Assembly: GCF_040812395.1 (NCBI RefSeq)
Contig: NZ_JBFNXH010000002.1
Location: forward strand, 310,001-374,000
DNA: 64,000 nt
Origin: Paenibacillus_E sp040812395
GTDB taxonomy: Bacteria > Bacillota > Bacilli > Paenibacillales > NBRC-103111
Direction of reading: 5' to 3'
Part shown: positions 1-8,675 of the stretch, in pieces
How positions within the stretch are numbered: the first letter of the stretch is position 1
Layout of the letters: each line of letters opens with the position of its first letter
Translations under genes and position numbers: made by a program
The notes under the pieces: model-generated
Database searches by the model: none
Told to the model about the DNA's origin: nothing
Seen by the model: only the letters and a program-made list of their open reading frames with translations

Positions 1-243
1 CCTCAGCTCATCCGGAGAAATTGGACTTCGGACGGGCGCTTTCCGGTATCGGTTCCATTCCAGTTTATAAGCTTGGAGCGCATCTTGCGCAGACCAAACA
101 TGCTCGTCAGGCTCCCATCGCGCTGTATAGTCGCTCATCACTTCCATAAAAGCTGAATCAAAGCATTGTCTGCGATCGAGAATCGTATTATTCATATCGA
201 AAAAAATAACCTTTTTGCGTGTAGGGGAAAAAAAAGGGCTCAT
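1..243 (-). CDS. HAD-superfamily hydrolase, N-terminal part (gene runs off the window)
   Basis: Reading the minus strand from the ATG at 243-241 gives 81 codons open to the window edge. An AAGGAGG box lies 8 bases upstream of the ATG (near 251-257). Residues 12-22 read VIFFDMNNTIL, the shape of HAD motif I (hhhhDxDxT/V), so D16 would be the nucleophile. The usual second Asp (D+2) is Asn here. HAD enzymes are mostly phosphatases; the Asn may change catalysis or mark a subfamily. Substrate unknown. It is divergent from polA, sharing the 244-375 gap. Confidence 0.75.
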   Translation of the reverse strand, partial: MSPFFSPTRKKVIFFDMNNTILDRRQCFDSAFMEVMSDYTARWEPDEHVWSAQDALQAYKLEWNRYRKAPVRSPISPDELR

Positions 244-375
244 TTGGAGAACCTCCTTCTGAAGTCCGCTGTAGCCTTTTGTTGCTTCCCTACATGTTTA
301 TGTGCGCAACTGTTTTTTTATTTTAATTTCGTATGCTATGATGAAGAGAGTCTGTCAAAAACGGGGTGCTCATTT

Positions 376-3030
376 ATGGATAAGCTAATTATTATTGATG
401 GAAACTCCATCGCCAATCGGGCTTTTTATGCTTTGCCGCTGCTTAGCAACTCGAGCGGACTGCATACGAATGCGGTCTATGGCTTTACGACCATGCTGCT
501 TAAACTTATTGAAGAAGAAAAACCAACGCATTTTCTGGTTGCCTTTGATGCTGGGAAAATTACGTTTCGTCATAAAGAATATACAGAATATAAAGGGGGA
601 AGAGCGAAAACGCCCCCGGAGTTATCCGAGCAATTCCCTCTGATCAAGGATTTGCTGAAAGCGTTCCAAATCCCGCAGTTTGAGTTGACTGGGTACGAAG
701 CCGACGATATTATCGGGACATTGACCAAGGTTGCCGATGAAAAAGGCGAGAAGGTGCTGCTCGTATCGGGAGATAAGGATATGCTGCAGCTTGCCTCCGA
801 CCATGTAACCGTTGCAATTACACGTAAAGGGATCACTGAAGTAGAACTATACGATCCTGCAGGCATTCAAGAGAAATACGGTTTGACGCCTAAGCAAATC
901 ATTGATTTGAAAGGTCTTATGGGGGATACGTCCGATAACATTCCGGGAATTCCGGGTGTCGGAGAGAAAACAGCCCTGAAGATGCTGCACGAGTTCGGTA
1001 CGGTTGAAGAGGTGCTGGCCCATTCAGCGAGTTTGAAAGGGAAAATGAAAGAAAAGGTCGAGGCGCATGCACAGGATGCGATCATGAGCAAAGAGCTGGC
1101 GACGATCTTCCGTGAGGTTCCAATGGAAACGGAATGGTCGACTTTCCGTTACGATGGCTACGATGGACAAGCGCTCTCGGGCATGTTCCGCAAGCTGGAA
1201 TTTAAATCCTTGCTCGAAAAGATGGATTTCGCGGGCGGTGCTGCGGAGGAAGAAGAGACGGCAGCAGTCTTGGAAACAGAGATAGTTACCGATGAAAATG
1301 TGGCAAGTTTAATCGCTGCGTTGGGCGATAGCACGCCTATCCATGTTGAGGTTATCGGAGAAAACCCGCATCATTCGGAAGTGGCGGGGATTGCGTTCCA
1401 GATCGAACTCAGCGGCAAGTCGCTGTATGTGCCTTTCGAGCTGTTGAATAGCGAAGCGGGCTCGCCGGTCCGAGCATGGCTAAGCGATGCATCGAAGAAG
1501 AAGCAGCTCTTTGACCAGCATCGCACGGAGCTGGCGCTCGCTTGGCAAGGCATCCACCTCCGCGGGGTGGATTTTGATGTGCTGCTGGCCGCTTATTTGC
1601 TTGATCCGACAGAGTCGAATCTGACGCTTAGCGGCCTCTCGGGCAAGTACGGCTTGCCGGGCATCAAGGCCGATGAAGAGATTTTCGGCAAGGGCGCGAA
1701 GTTTCGCTTGCCGGAGCTGTCTGCGCTTAGCGAGCACCTGTGCCGCAAAGCGTATGCGACCGCAGCCGCTGTGCCGGTGCTGCGGGAAGAGCTGGAGAAG
1801 AGCGAGATGCATCAGCTCTTCTATGAATTGGAGCTGCCGCTCGCGGGCGTGCTCGCGGAGATGGAGCTGCGCGGCATCAAGGTCGATGCCGCGGATTTGA
1901 GGGCATTCGGCGAGGAGCTTGCGAAGCAGCTGGATGCGATTATGACGCGCATCTACGACCTCGCCGGGCTGGAGTTCAACATCAACTCGCCGAAGCAGCT
2001 TGGCGAGATTCTGTTCGAGAAGCTGGGGCTGCCAGCTTGGAAGAAGACCAAAACCGGCTACTCGACGGATGCCGAGGTGCTGGAGAAGCTTGCGCCCTAC
2101 CACGAAGTTGTAGGGCAGATCCTGAACTACCGGCAGCTGGCGAAGCTGCAGTCGACTTACGTCGAAGGGCTGCTGAAAGAGGTGCGACCGGAGACCGGTA
2201 AGGTGCATACCTATTACCGTCAGACCATTGCCGCCACAGGACGCCTCAGCAGCCAATACCCGAACCTCCAGAACATCCCTGTTCGTCTGGAGGAGGGGCG
2301 CAAGATCCGCAAAGTGTTCGTGCCATCCGAGCCTGGCTGGTACATACTTGCTGCGGATTACTCGCAGATCGAGCTTCGCGTGCTCGCGCACATCTCGCAG
2401 GATGAGAATCTGAAGGAAGCGTTCCTTCAGAATATGGATATCCATACGAAGACGGCGATGGACGTCTTCGGCGTGTCGGAGGACGGCGTCGATGCCAATA
2501 TGCGCCGTCAGGCGAAAGCCGTCAACTTCGGTATCGTGTATGGCATCAGCGATTATGGCTTATCCCAGAACTTGGACATTACCCGTAAAGAAGCGGCTAC
2601 CTTTATTGAGCAGTATTTTGCCGTCTTCCAAGGGGTTCGGAAATATATGGACGATATTGTGAAAGACGCTCGGAAAGATGGCTATGTTACGACGCTTTTA
2701 CAACGCCGCCGCTATCTTCCCGAGATTACAGCTTCGAACTTTAATCTTCGTTCATTCGCAGAGCGAACGGCGATGAACACGCCAATTCAAGGCACAGCCG
2801 CTGATATTATTAAGCTGGCTATGGTGCAGATGGCGGAGAGATTGAAGCAAGACGGGCTCAAAAGCCGCATGCTGCTTCAGGTGCATGACGAACTTGTTTT
2901 CGAAGTGCCGGAAGAGGAACTGGAAACGATGAAGCGCATCGTACCCGAGGTGATGGCCGACGCCTTACAACTGGACGTGCCGCTGCGCGCAGATGTAGAT
3001 TACGGTCTAACGTGGTATGACGCAAAGTAA
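376..3030 (+). CDS. polA: DNA polymerase I
   Basis: 884 residues, matching Firmicute Pol I. It fills gaps in repair and removes Okazaki primers. The N-terminal third is the 5'-3' exonuclease (starts MDKLIIIDGNSIANRAFYAL; GDKDMLQL, GDTSDNIPG helix-hairpin-helix region). The middle is a 3'-5' exonuclease-like fold that lacks the acidic DEDD residues (VEVIG in place of the FD-E motif), so proofreading is probably absent, as in Geobacillus Pol I. Polymerase motifs: A DYSQIELR (about 661), B RRQAKAVNFG (about 710), C VHDEL (about 836). The reading frame is open for 70 more codons upstream, but ATG 376 begins the conserved domain. mutM follows at 42 bases and is likely cotranscribed. Confidence 0.97.
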   Translation: MDKLIIIDGNSIANRAFYALPLLSNSSGLHTNAVYGFTTMLLKLIEEEKPTHFLVAFDAGKITFRHKEYTEYKGGRAKTPPELSEQFPLIKDLLKAFQIPQFELTGYEADDIIGTLTKVADEKGEKVLLVSGDKDMLQLASDHVTVAITRKGITEVELYDPAGIQEKYGLTPKQIIDLKGLMGDTSDNIPGIPGVGEKTALKMLHEFGTVEEVLAHSASLKGKMKEKVEAHAQDAIMSKELATIFREVPMETEWSTFRYDGYDGQALSGMFRKLEFKSLLEKMDFAGGAAEEEETAAVLETEIVTDENVASLIAALGDSTPIHVEVIGENPHHSEVAGIAFQIELSGKSLYVPFELLNSEAGSPVRAWLSDASKKKQLFDQHRTELALAWQGIHLRGVDFDVLLAAYLLDPTESNLTLSGLSGKYGLPGIKADEEIFGKGAKFRLPELSALSEHLCRKAYATAAAVPVLREELEKSEMHQLFYELELPLAGVLAEMELRGIKVDAADLRAFGEELAKQLDAIMTRIYDLAGLEFNINSPKQLGEILFEKLGLPAWKKTKTGYSTDAEVLEKLAPYHEVVGQILNYRQLAKLQSTYVEGLLKEVRPETGKVHTYYRQTIAATGRLSSQYPNLQNIPVRLEEGRKIRKVFVPSEPGWYILAADYSQIELRVLAHISQDENLKEAFLQNMDIHTKTAMDVFGVSEDGVDANMRRQAKAVNFGIVYGISDYGLSQNLDITRKEAATFIEQYFAVFQGVRKYMDDIVKDARKDGYVTTLLQRRRYLPEITASNFNLRSFAERTAMNTPIQGTAADIIKLAMVQMAERLKQDGLKSRMLLQVHDELVFEVPEEELETMKRIVPEVMADALQLDVPLRADVDYGLTWYDAK

Positions 3031-3072
3031 ATAGCGGATGTTGAAAACTTTAGAACCTAAGAGGTGAACTTG

Positions 3073-3909
3073 GTGCCAGAACTACCTGAAGTCGAAACCG
3101 TCAGACGCACTTTGAATAAGCTCGTAACCGGTAAAACAATCGCTCATGTAGTAGTCAGACTGCCCCGGATTATACAGAAGCCGGATGACATCCGGATGTT
3201 CGAAGTGCTTTTGCAAGGGCAGACGATTGAGACCATTGAGCGCAGAGGGAAATTTCTGCGATTTGTGCTTGACGATTATGTCATGGTGTCCCATCTACGT
3301 ATGGAAGGGCGATATGGCTTATATGACGGCGATGCGCCACTCGAGGTGCATACGCACGTGCTGTTCCGGTTTACGGACGGCAGCGAGCTGAGATACAAGG
3401 ACGTTCGTCAGTTCGGGACGATGCATTTGTTTCCAAAAGGCGAAGAACTGACACAACCGCCTCTGCAAAAGCTCGGGCTGGAGCCGCTTGATGAAGCGTT
3501 CACGCTGGAGGCATTCAGCGAGCGGATTGCGAAGCGTTCTACGAAAATTAAGCCGCTGCTGCTGAATCAAGAATATATCGTTGGCATCGGGAATATTTAT
3601 GTAGACGAGTCCTTGTTTCTAGCTGGCATCCACCCGGAGCGCGAAGCCTCTTCGCTTTCCAAGAAGGAGCTTAAATTGCTGCACGAAGCGATTGTCCGAA
3701 CCCTCAGCGAGTCGGTTGAGGTCGGCGGTTCTTCGATTAAATCCTATGTCAACGGACAAGGTGAAATTGGGCTGTTTCAGCATCAATTGAACATTTATGG
3801 ACGCGGGTCGCAGCCTTGCCGTGTGTGCGGAACTGAAATCTATAAAACGGTTGTAGGGGGCAGAGGAACCCATATTTGCCCCGTATGCCAGCCCCTTAAG
3901 CGAAAGTGA
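3073..3909 (+). CDS. mutM: formamidopyrimidine-DNA glycosylase (Fpg/MutM)
   Basis: 278 residues. A bifunctional glycosylase/AP lyase that removes 8-oxoguanine and formamidopyrimidines. I chose GTG 3073 because the catalytic residue is the N-terminal proline exposed after Met removal (PELPEVETVRR), and AGAGGTG lies 6-7 bases upstream; the in-frame GTG at 3064 would bury Pro2. The C-terminus has the zinc finger CRVC...CPVC, about 16 residues between the Cys pairs. It lies between polA and ytaF, as in Bacillus, suggesting a DNA repair operon. Confidence 0.96.
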   Translation: MPELPEVETVRRTLNKLVTGKTIAHVVVRLPRIIQKPDDIRMFEVLLQGQTIETIERRGKFLRFVLDDYVMVSHLRMEGRYGLYDGDAPLEVHTHVLFRFTDGSELRYKDVRQFGTMHLFPKGEELTQPPLQKLGLEPLDEAFTLEAFSERIAKRSTKIKPLLLNQEYIVGIGNIYVDESLFLAGIHPEREASSLSKKELKLLHEAIVRTLSESVEVGGSSIKSYVNGQGEIGLFQHQLNIYGRGSQPCRVCGTEIYKTVVGGRGTHICPVCQPLKRK

Positions 3910-4033
3910 GTGCGAAAGAAATTAGAGTGAATAAGCACGTGAAGTCCCCCCTCCCCATATGATATGGAGACTTAGCCTAGGAAACATGCTTGCAAATGCA
4001 TGGCTCCAACGGAAAATTATTAGGAGGGGTATT

Positions 4034-4744
4034 ATGCTTCCTGTCATTTCATTGCTTGTTCTGGCATTTGCAGTTTCTTTGGACGGATTCGGCGTGGGCG
4101 TGATGTATGGATTGCGCAAAATCCGAATTCCGCTTTTGTCCATTGGCATTATATCGCTTTGGTCGGGAGTTATTATATTTAGCTCCATGCAAATCGGTGT
4201 GTTGATGTCATCCTTCATGAGTCCTTTGATTGCACAGCGGATCGGCGCCTTAATCTTGATCGGCATTGGCATCTGGGCACTCATACAAATGAGGCAGCAA
4301 AAAACGCTGGAAACTCAAGACACAGCAGGGACTCCGAATGACACCCTACATCTCAGTGGAGGAGAACCGGCGCTGCAAACGCTGGATACCCTGCAGAGGA
4401 CGAAGGAAATTCTCAATATCGAATTAAAACGGTTCGGCTTGGTCATTCAAATTTTAAGGACGCCTTCCATGGCCGACGTAGACCGCTCGGGCAACATATC
4501 AGCATCTGAAGCGACACTTCTTGGCTTGGCGCTGTCTCTTGACGCTTTCGGCGCAGGAATTGGAGCCGCGTTAATTGGTTTCGTACCACTCTTGACAGCT
4601 TCAGTCATAGCGCTATCGAGCGGGACCTTCATTGCCGTTGGACTAAGGATCGGTTTTCGGTACGCGGAGATGAGTTGGATGCGGAAATTATCCGTACTTC
4701 CCGGGTGTGTGTTAATCGTGATGGGAATAATGAAAATGCTATAG
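4034..4744 (+). CDS. ytaF: sporulation membrane protein YtaF (MntP-like fold)
   Basis: 236 residues, about six membrane segments in two related halves. Each half carries the same signature, LAFAVSLDGFGVG near the N-terminus and LGLALSLDAFGAG after the central loop, as expected for the internally duplicated MntP/YtaF family. An AGGAGGGG box at 4022-4029 fixes ATG 4034 over an in-frame ATG 25 codons upstream. The central hydrophilic loop (about residues 85-135) is charged. The family is linked to sporulation in Bacillus; a cation efflux role is only inferred from the MntP fold. Confidence 0.9.
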   Translation: MLPVISLLVLAFAVSLDGFGVGVMYGLRKIRIPLLSIGIISLWSGVIIFSSMQIGVLMSSFMSPLIAQRIGALILIGIGIWALIQMRQQKTLETQDTAGTPNDTLHLSGGEPALQTLDTLQRTKEILNIELKRFGLVIQILRTPSMADVDRSGNISASEATLLGLALSLDAFGAGIGAALIGFVPLLTASVIALSSGTFIAVGLRIGFRYAEMSWMRKLSVLPGCVLIVMGIMKML

Positions 4745-4770
4745 CAAAAAAAGGATGCTTACGAAAGAAA

Positions 4771-4788
4771 GTTTTCCATATGGAAAAC
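4771..4788. promoter_or_regulatory. perfect 18-bp palindrome upstream of coaE
   Basis: GTTTTCCATATGGAAAAC is identical to its reverse complement. It lies 2 bases before the coaE Shine-Dalgarno (GAAGGAG, 4791-4797). It could be an operator or an RNA hairpin near the ribosome site; no regulator is identifiable. Confidence 0.5.
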
Positions 4789-4804
4789 TCGAAGGAGCGT
4801 AACC

Positions 4805-5401
4805 ATGAATATCGGGTTAACAGGTGGAATCGCTTGCGGCAAAAGCACGGTTAGCGCAATGCTTGTTAGCCGCGGCGCTATATTAGTTGATGCGGACAAA
4901 CTCGCCCGCGACGTTGTTGAACCTGGCAGCCCTGTTCTGGATAGGGTTGCTTCTCATTTTGGACAAGTCGTGCTGCATGCGGATGGATCACTCAATCGCA
5001 AGAAGCTTGGAGAGATCATATTTGCAGATCAGGCAGCACGCAAACATCTCGAGAGCTTACTGCATCCGTCTATCCGTGCGTTGATGCGCGAACAGATGGA
5101 AACAGCCGAACGGGAGAATCCGAGTAAACTGATCGTGGTCGATGTGCCTTTGCTGTATGAGTCTGACCTTGCGTATATGTTTCAAGAAGTACTGGTCGTT
5201 TATGTGCCTCGTGAGGTACAATTAGCGAGATTAATGCAGCGAGACGGCCTGAGCGAAACGGCTGCGCAAGAACGTTTACATTCGCAAATGTCGATTGAAG
5301 AAAAGCGTCTTCGCGCCGACATTGTTATCGACAATAGTGGATCGAAAGAAGAAACGAGTCGTCTGATCGACCAGTTCTGGTTGAGGAAGGGGCTCTCATG
5401 A
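4805..5401 (+). CDS. coaE: dephospho-CoA kinase
   Basis: 198 residues, usual CoaE length. It phosphorylates the 3'-hydroxyl of dephospho-CoA, the last step of CoA synthesis. The P-loop GGIACGKST starts at residue 7; DADKLARDVVEPGSP, VDVPLLYES and the lid region LMQRDGLS are typical. GAAGGAG precedes the ATG. The stop overlaps the next start by ATGA (5398-5401), so translational coupling with the transglycosylase gene is likely. Confidence 0.96.
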   Translation: MNIGLTGGIACGKSTVSAMLVSRGAILVDADKLARDVVEPGSPVLDRVASHFGQVVLHADGSLNRKKLGEIIFADQAARKHLESLLHPSIRALMREQMETAERENPSKLIVVDVPLLYESDLAYMFQEVLVVYVPREVQLARLMQRDGLSETAAQERLHSQMSIEEKRLRADIVIDNSGSKEETSRLIDQFWLRKGLS

Positions 5402-5982
5402 CATTTCTACGCAAAAAGCGGGTTTTCGCGCTTCTGCTGGTATGTTTTGTCCTATTCTTGTTTATGAACAGTTCCTTTATTGGAAGAAAATTGTACCCTA
5501 TCTACTATAAGGAGGAAATTCGACAAAGCGCAGCGAAACATCAAGTAGATCCTTTTCTTATAGCTGCTGTAATCCGGGTTGAAACGAATTATCAGCATCA
5601 TTTGGAATCGAAAAAAGGCGCTATTGGTCTCATGCAGCTTATGCCGGATACGGCGGCCTGGATTGTAGAATCAGCGGATTTGGGGCCGCATTCGCAAGAA
5701 GATTTACTTAAAGTGGAAGAGAATATCAATTTGGGTGCCTGGTATTTGAATTGGTTAATGAAGCATTACAACGGTAATTTGGTCTATGCCATCGCCGCTT
5801 ATAACGCGGGACAGGGAAATGTGAACAGGTGGAAGCAAAACCAGGTGTGGGACGGTACAGAGGCGAACATCAATCAAATTCCTTTTGGCGAGACACGCCA
5901 TTATGTCCAGCGAGTCCTTTACTATTACGAGAAATATACAAAATTGTACATGGAGAAGTGGAATGAAGGGCCTCAAACATAA
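5398..5982 (+). CDS. membrane-anchored lytic transglycosylase (SLT family)
   Basis: 194 residues. An N-terminal hydrophobic helix (residues 8-25) is followed by a single SLT domain. Family motifs are present: VIRVETNYQ (catalytic Glu), KKGAIGLMQLMP and AIAAYNAGQGNVNRW. It should cleave peptidoglycan glycan strands with 1,6-anhydroMurNAc formation outside the membrane. It overlaps coaE by 4 bases, the same order as in Bacillus relatives. A strong hairpin follows. Confidence 0.92.
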   Translation: MTFLRKKRVFALLLVCFVLFLFMNSSFIGRKLYPIYYKEEIRQSAAKHQVDPFLIAAVIRVETNYQHHLESKKGAIGLMQLMPDTAAWIVESADLGPHSQEDLLKVEENINLGAWYLNWLMKHYNGNLVYAIAAYNAGQGNVNRWKQNQVWDGTEANINQIPFGETRHYVQRVLYYYEKYTKLYMEKWNEGPQT

Positions 5983-6038
5983 ACAAAGAAGCATTGGACT
6001 AGCTCCTTAACGGGGCAAGAGTCCAATACTTCTTGTTT
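5982..6038. terminator. bidirectional terminator hairpin
   Basis: The arms around AAGAAGCATTGGACT (5987-6000) and AGTCCAATACTTCTTG (6020-6035) pair over a loop of about 19 bases. It separates the convergent transglycosylase and SASP genes. Confidence 0.75.
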
Positions 6039-6068
6039 GCAGTTTACAACGTTAGCAGGAATTCAAGA

Positions 6069-6293
6069 TTACTTGAATTGACCAGCCAAAGATTGTTCTG
6101 CGATTTGTACCAGTCGACGAGTAATGTTACCACCGATGGAACCAGTGTCACGAGTAGCCATATTACCGTAGTATCCATCTTGAGGGATGGCGATACCCAG
6201 CTCTTGTGCTACCTCGTATTTCAACTGATCCAAAGCTGCGGTTGCTTGAGGAACGACTAAAGTGTTGCTGCTGCGGGATTGTCCTGCGCCCAT
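6069..6293 (-). CDS. alpha/beta-type small acid-soluble spore protein
   Basis: 74 residues, with both conserved SASP blocks: KYEVAQELGI (containing the GPR protease cleavage region) and GGNITRRLVQIAEQ. These proteins coat spore DNA and shield it from UV and heat, then are degraded at germination. AAGGAGGTGAA sits 5-6 bases before the ATG. A sigma-G-like promoter precedes it. A second SASP gene (10860-11072) is close in sequence. Confidence 0.96.
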   Translation of the reverse strand: MGAGQSRSSNTLVVPQATAALDQLKYEVAQELGIAIPQDGYYGNMATRDTGSIGGNITRRLVQIAEQSLAGQFK

Positions 6294-6323
6294 GTCTGTT
6301 CACCTCCTTGTCGTTGGTAACTG

Positions 6324-6354
6324 TATTATGTGCGGATATGGGAAGTTCATTACA
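6324..6354 (-). promoter_or_regulatory. candidate sigma-G promoter for the first SASP gene
   Basis: On the minus strand TGTAAT (6354-6349) and CATAATA (6330-6324) are separated by 18 bases. The sigma-G consensus is about TGAATA and CATACTA. The match is partial but correctly placed for a forespore gene. Confidence 0.5.
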
Positions 6355-6399
6355 TGTAACATCTGGTAACCAACCAGCAGAGAGAGGAGAGATAAGAAG

Positions 6400-6879
6400 A
6401 TGAAATGCCCATTCTGTGACCACTCCGGGACAAAGGTGCTGGATTCCCGTTCCGCTAATGAAAATAAGTCGATACGAAGACGGCGGGAATGTGAGAAGTG
6501 CGCACGGCGATTTACTACCTTCGAAATGGTCGAAGAAACACCGCTTATCGTCATTAAGAAGGATGGAAGCCGGGAAGAATTCAGCCGAGAGAAGATGCTA
6601 AGAGGATTGATTCGAGCTTGTGAAAAGCGGCCGGTTTCCATGGAGAGGCTGGAAGTTATTGTATCTGAGGTTGAGATGCAGCTTCGGAATACAGCTCATG
6701 CGGAAGTAGACAGCTTAGCCATAGGCGAAATTGTCATGGAACAGTTGTACCCAGTTGATGAAGTGGCCTACATTCGTTTCGCTTCCGTCTACAGGCAGTT
6801 CAAGGATATTAACATGTTCTTGAAAGAGCTGACGCAAATTCTAGGCAAGCACGATCCAGGCCCCTTGCGGGATAAATAA
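6400..6879 (+). CDS. nrdR: transcriptional repressor NrdR
   Basis: 159 residues. The N-terminal zinc ribbon has C3, C6, C31 and C34 (CPFC...CEKC), followed by RRFTTFE and an ATP-cone domain (VIKKDGSREEFSREKM). NrdR senses dATP/ATP and represses ribonucleotide reductase genes through NrdR boxes. No nrd gene is in this window. The position downstream of coaE matches Bacillus gene order, with the SASP gene inserted between. Confidence 0.97.
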   Translation: MKCPFCDHSGTKVLDSRSANENKSIRRRRECEKCARRFTTFEMVEETPLIVIKKDGSREEFSREKMLRGLIRACEKRPVSMERLEVIVSEVEMQLRNTAHAEVDSLAIGEIVMEQLYPVDEVAYIRFASVYRQFKDINMFLKELTQILGKHDPGPLRDK

Positions 6880-6957
6880 ATGGGATGCAGATGATGATTA
6901 TTTATCTCCTCCATGTGTTACTCTAATCAAAGGAATTCAAATAATGGAGCGCATCTC

Positions 6958-8313
6958 ATGAGCATGTTATGGATTCGAAAAATTAGAATCAACCCTCCGC
7001 AATTTTTAGCGCTTGGTTTTATTATTATTATTGTGATTGGATCCATCCTTCTTTCGCTGCCGATTGCTTCCGCGGAAGGAATAAAGACTCCTTATTTGGA
7101 TTCATTGTTTATGGCAACCTCCGCTGTTTGCGTTACGGGGTTATCTTTGTTAAATGTAGGAGAGTATTACTCTCTTTTTGGAGAAGTTGTGCTGCTGTTG
7201 CTTGTCCAAGTCGGCGGGTTAGGCTTTATGACGATGGCCACTTTAATTGCGCTTGTATTTAGAAGGCGCATCTCGTTCCGAGAACGATTGATCTTGCAAG
7301 AGGCGATGAATCATGAGTCAACCCAAGGCATTGTAAGCCTGATCAGGAAAGTTCTTCTGTACGCTTTGATTATTGAAATTGTGGGTATTTTACTGCTTAC
7401 CGTTCGCTGGCTTTTCGAAATGCCTTTTGGGAAAGCTTTGTATTTCGCCGTTTTCCATACCGTTTCGATCTTCAATAATGCGGGATTTGATCTGTTTGGC
7501 GGAGAGGAGGGACGAGCAGGCAGCTTTCTCCATTATTCCGAGGATCCGTTCGTGAATGTAGTTACCATTCTGCTCATTTTCCTGGGAGGCATTGGTTTCA
7601 TCGTCATTTCCGATCTTGTTCATTATCCGCATTGCAAAAAATTAACGCTGCATAGCAAAGTGGTGCTCACCGTTTCGGGAGGACTTGTTGTCATAGGTGC
7701 GTTGGTTATCTTCGTGTTTGAATTTACGAATCCTCAAACGTTCCAGCCCTTGTCGCTGACAGGTAAAATGCTGGGTGCATTGTTCCAGTCTACGACGTCG
7801 CGCTCAGCTGGGATGCTGACTGTAGATGTGGGGATGTTCAGGCAGGCCACACAATTTTTCATTGTGATGCTAATGTTTATCGGAGCTGCGCCGGGTTCCT
7901 CCGGGGGCGGGATCAAAGTGACGACCTTCGCCATCTTGATGGGTGCTCTTATTGCGATGATTCGGGGCAAAGAAGACATCGTCATGTTTCGTTACCGAAT
8001 TGCTACAGACCGGATTTACAAAGCAATTACGTTTACACTTTTTTCGTTCATCATTATCGTTGTTGCTACTATGCTGCTATCTATTACGGAATCGTTCTCG
8101 TTTCTGGGCATTTTATTCGAAGTTACTTCCGCCTATGCGACAACAGGCATGTCGATGGGGTTAACGCCGAATCTGACCTTTTTTGGTAAAATCCTCATTA
8201 TCATCCTCATGTTTGTCGGACGTTTCGGGCCCATCACGATGGCATACATCTTAGTCCCGAAACCTGAAAAAGTGAAATACCGGTATCCGGAAGGTAAGAT
8301 TACAATCGGTTGA
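6958..8313 (+). CDS. ktrB: KtrB/TrkH-family potassium uptake membrane subunit
   Basis: 451 residues with about ten hydrophobic segments. The four selectivity-filter repeats are visible: SAVCVTGL, FNNAGFDLFGG, SRSAGM and SAYATTGMSMG. GGAG at 6946-6949 supports ATG 6958 rather than 15 codons upstream. The cytoplasmic RCK partner (KtrA/KtrC) is not adjacent, so this is an orphan membrane subunit as with B. subtilis KtrD. KtrB and KtrD cannot be told apart here. Confidence 0.9.
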   Translation: MSMLWIRKIRINPPQFLALGFIIIIVIGSILLSLPIASAEGIKTPYLDSLFMATSAVCVTGLSLLNVGEYYSLFGEVVLLLLVQVGGLGFMTMATLIALVFRRRISFRERLILQEAMNHESTQGIVSLIRKVLLYALIIEIVGILLLTVRWLFEMPFGKALYFAVFHTVSIFNNAGFDLFGGEEGRAGSFLHYSEDPFVNVVTILLIFLGGIGFIVISDLVHYPHCKKLTLHSKVVLTVSGGLVVIGALVIFVFEFTNPQTFQPLSLTGKMLGALFQSTTSRSAGMLTVDVGMFRQATQFFIVMLMFIGAAPGSSGGGIKVTTFAILMGALIAMIRGKEDIVMFRYRIATDRIYKAITFTLFSFIIIVVATMLLSITESFSFLGILFEVTSAYATTGMSMGLTPNLTFFGKILIIILMFVGRFGPITMAYILVPKPEKVKYRYPEGKITIG

Positions 8314-8360
8314 GACGCGGGGCTTTGGGTCATTTTCTGAAAATTTTCTGAAAATGGTTA

Positions 8361-8390
8361 TTGTCAGTTGAAGCCGTCCTGTGCTAATAT
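8361..8390 (+). promoter_or_regulatory. promoter for the FMN-riboswitch transcript
   Basis: TTGTCA (8361-8366) and TAATAT (8385-8390) with an 18-base spacer, about 20 bases before the aptamer. It fits a vegetative sigma-A promoter. A CATTTTC/GAAAATG inverted repeat just upstream (8331-8356) may end ktrB. Confidence 0.6.
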
Positions 8391-8409
8391 ACGTTTTAAT
8401 AGAATATGA

Positions 8410-8548
8410 ACCTTCGGGGCGTGGTGAAATTCCACACCGGCGGTGAGGATACGTGCGTGTATCTCCAGCCCGCGACTCCCGGCTTATTTGGCCGGGACTG
8501 ACTTGGTGCAATTCCAAGGCCGACGGTATAGTCCGGATGGGAGAAGGT
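8410..8548 (+). promoter_or_regulatory. FMN riboswitch (RFN element)
   Basis: P1 is formed by ACCTTC (8410-8415) and GAAGGT (8543-8548). The conserved core blocks are present: GGGGC, GGTGAAATTCC, ACCGGCGGT, AGCCCGCGA and AGTCCGGATGGGAGAAGG. The peripheral stem ACTCCCGGC...GCCGGGACT is intact. It should bind FMN and lower expression of the downstream transporter through the terminator at 8593-8633. Confidence 0.95.
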
Positions 8549-8557
8549 GAAAATCAG

Positions 8558-8583
8558 CTTGTTAAACGAATTATTTTAACAAG
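8558..8583 (+). promoter_or_regulatory. expression-platform hairpin downstream of the aptamer
   Basis: CTTGTTAAA (8558-8566) pairs with TTTAACAAG (8575-8583), 9 bp. It lies between the FMN aptamer and the strong terminator, so it may take part in the antitermination switch. Confidence 0.45.
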
Positions 8584-8592
8584 TCTGTTTGT

Positions 8593-8633
8593 CGATGCCC
8601 CCGTTGTTCGTTAAACGGGGGCATCGTTTCTTT
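8593..8633 (+). terminator. riboswitch-controlled intrinsic terminator
   Basis: CGATGCCCCCGTT and AACGGGGGCATCG form a perfect 13-bp stem followed by TTTCTTTC. It is placed before the EamA start, so FMN binding would favour termination. Confidence 0.9.
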
Positions 8634-8675
8634 CAGAAGGTTCAATTCAAAACACGCTTTTGGGAGGTTTTTGAA

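Noticed and set aside
1480..2445. 321-codon open frame on the minus strand inside polA
   Set aside because: It is the complement of the GC-rich part of polA; no ribosome site, no domain, and polA is certain.
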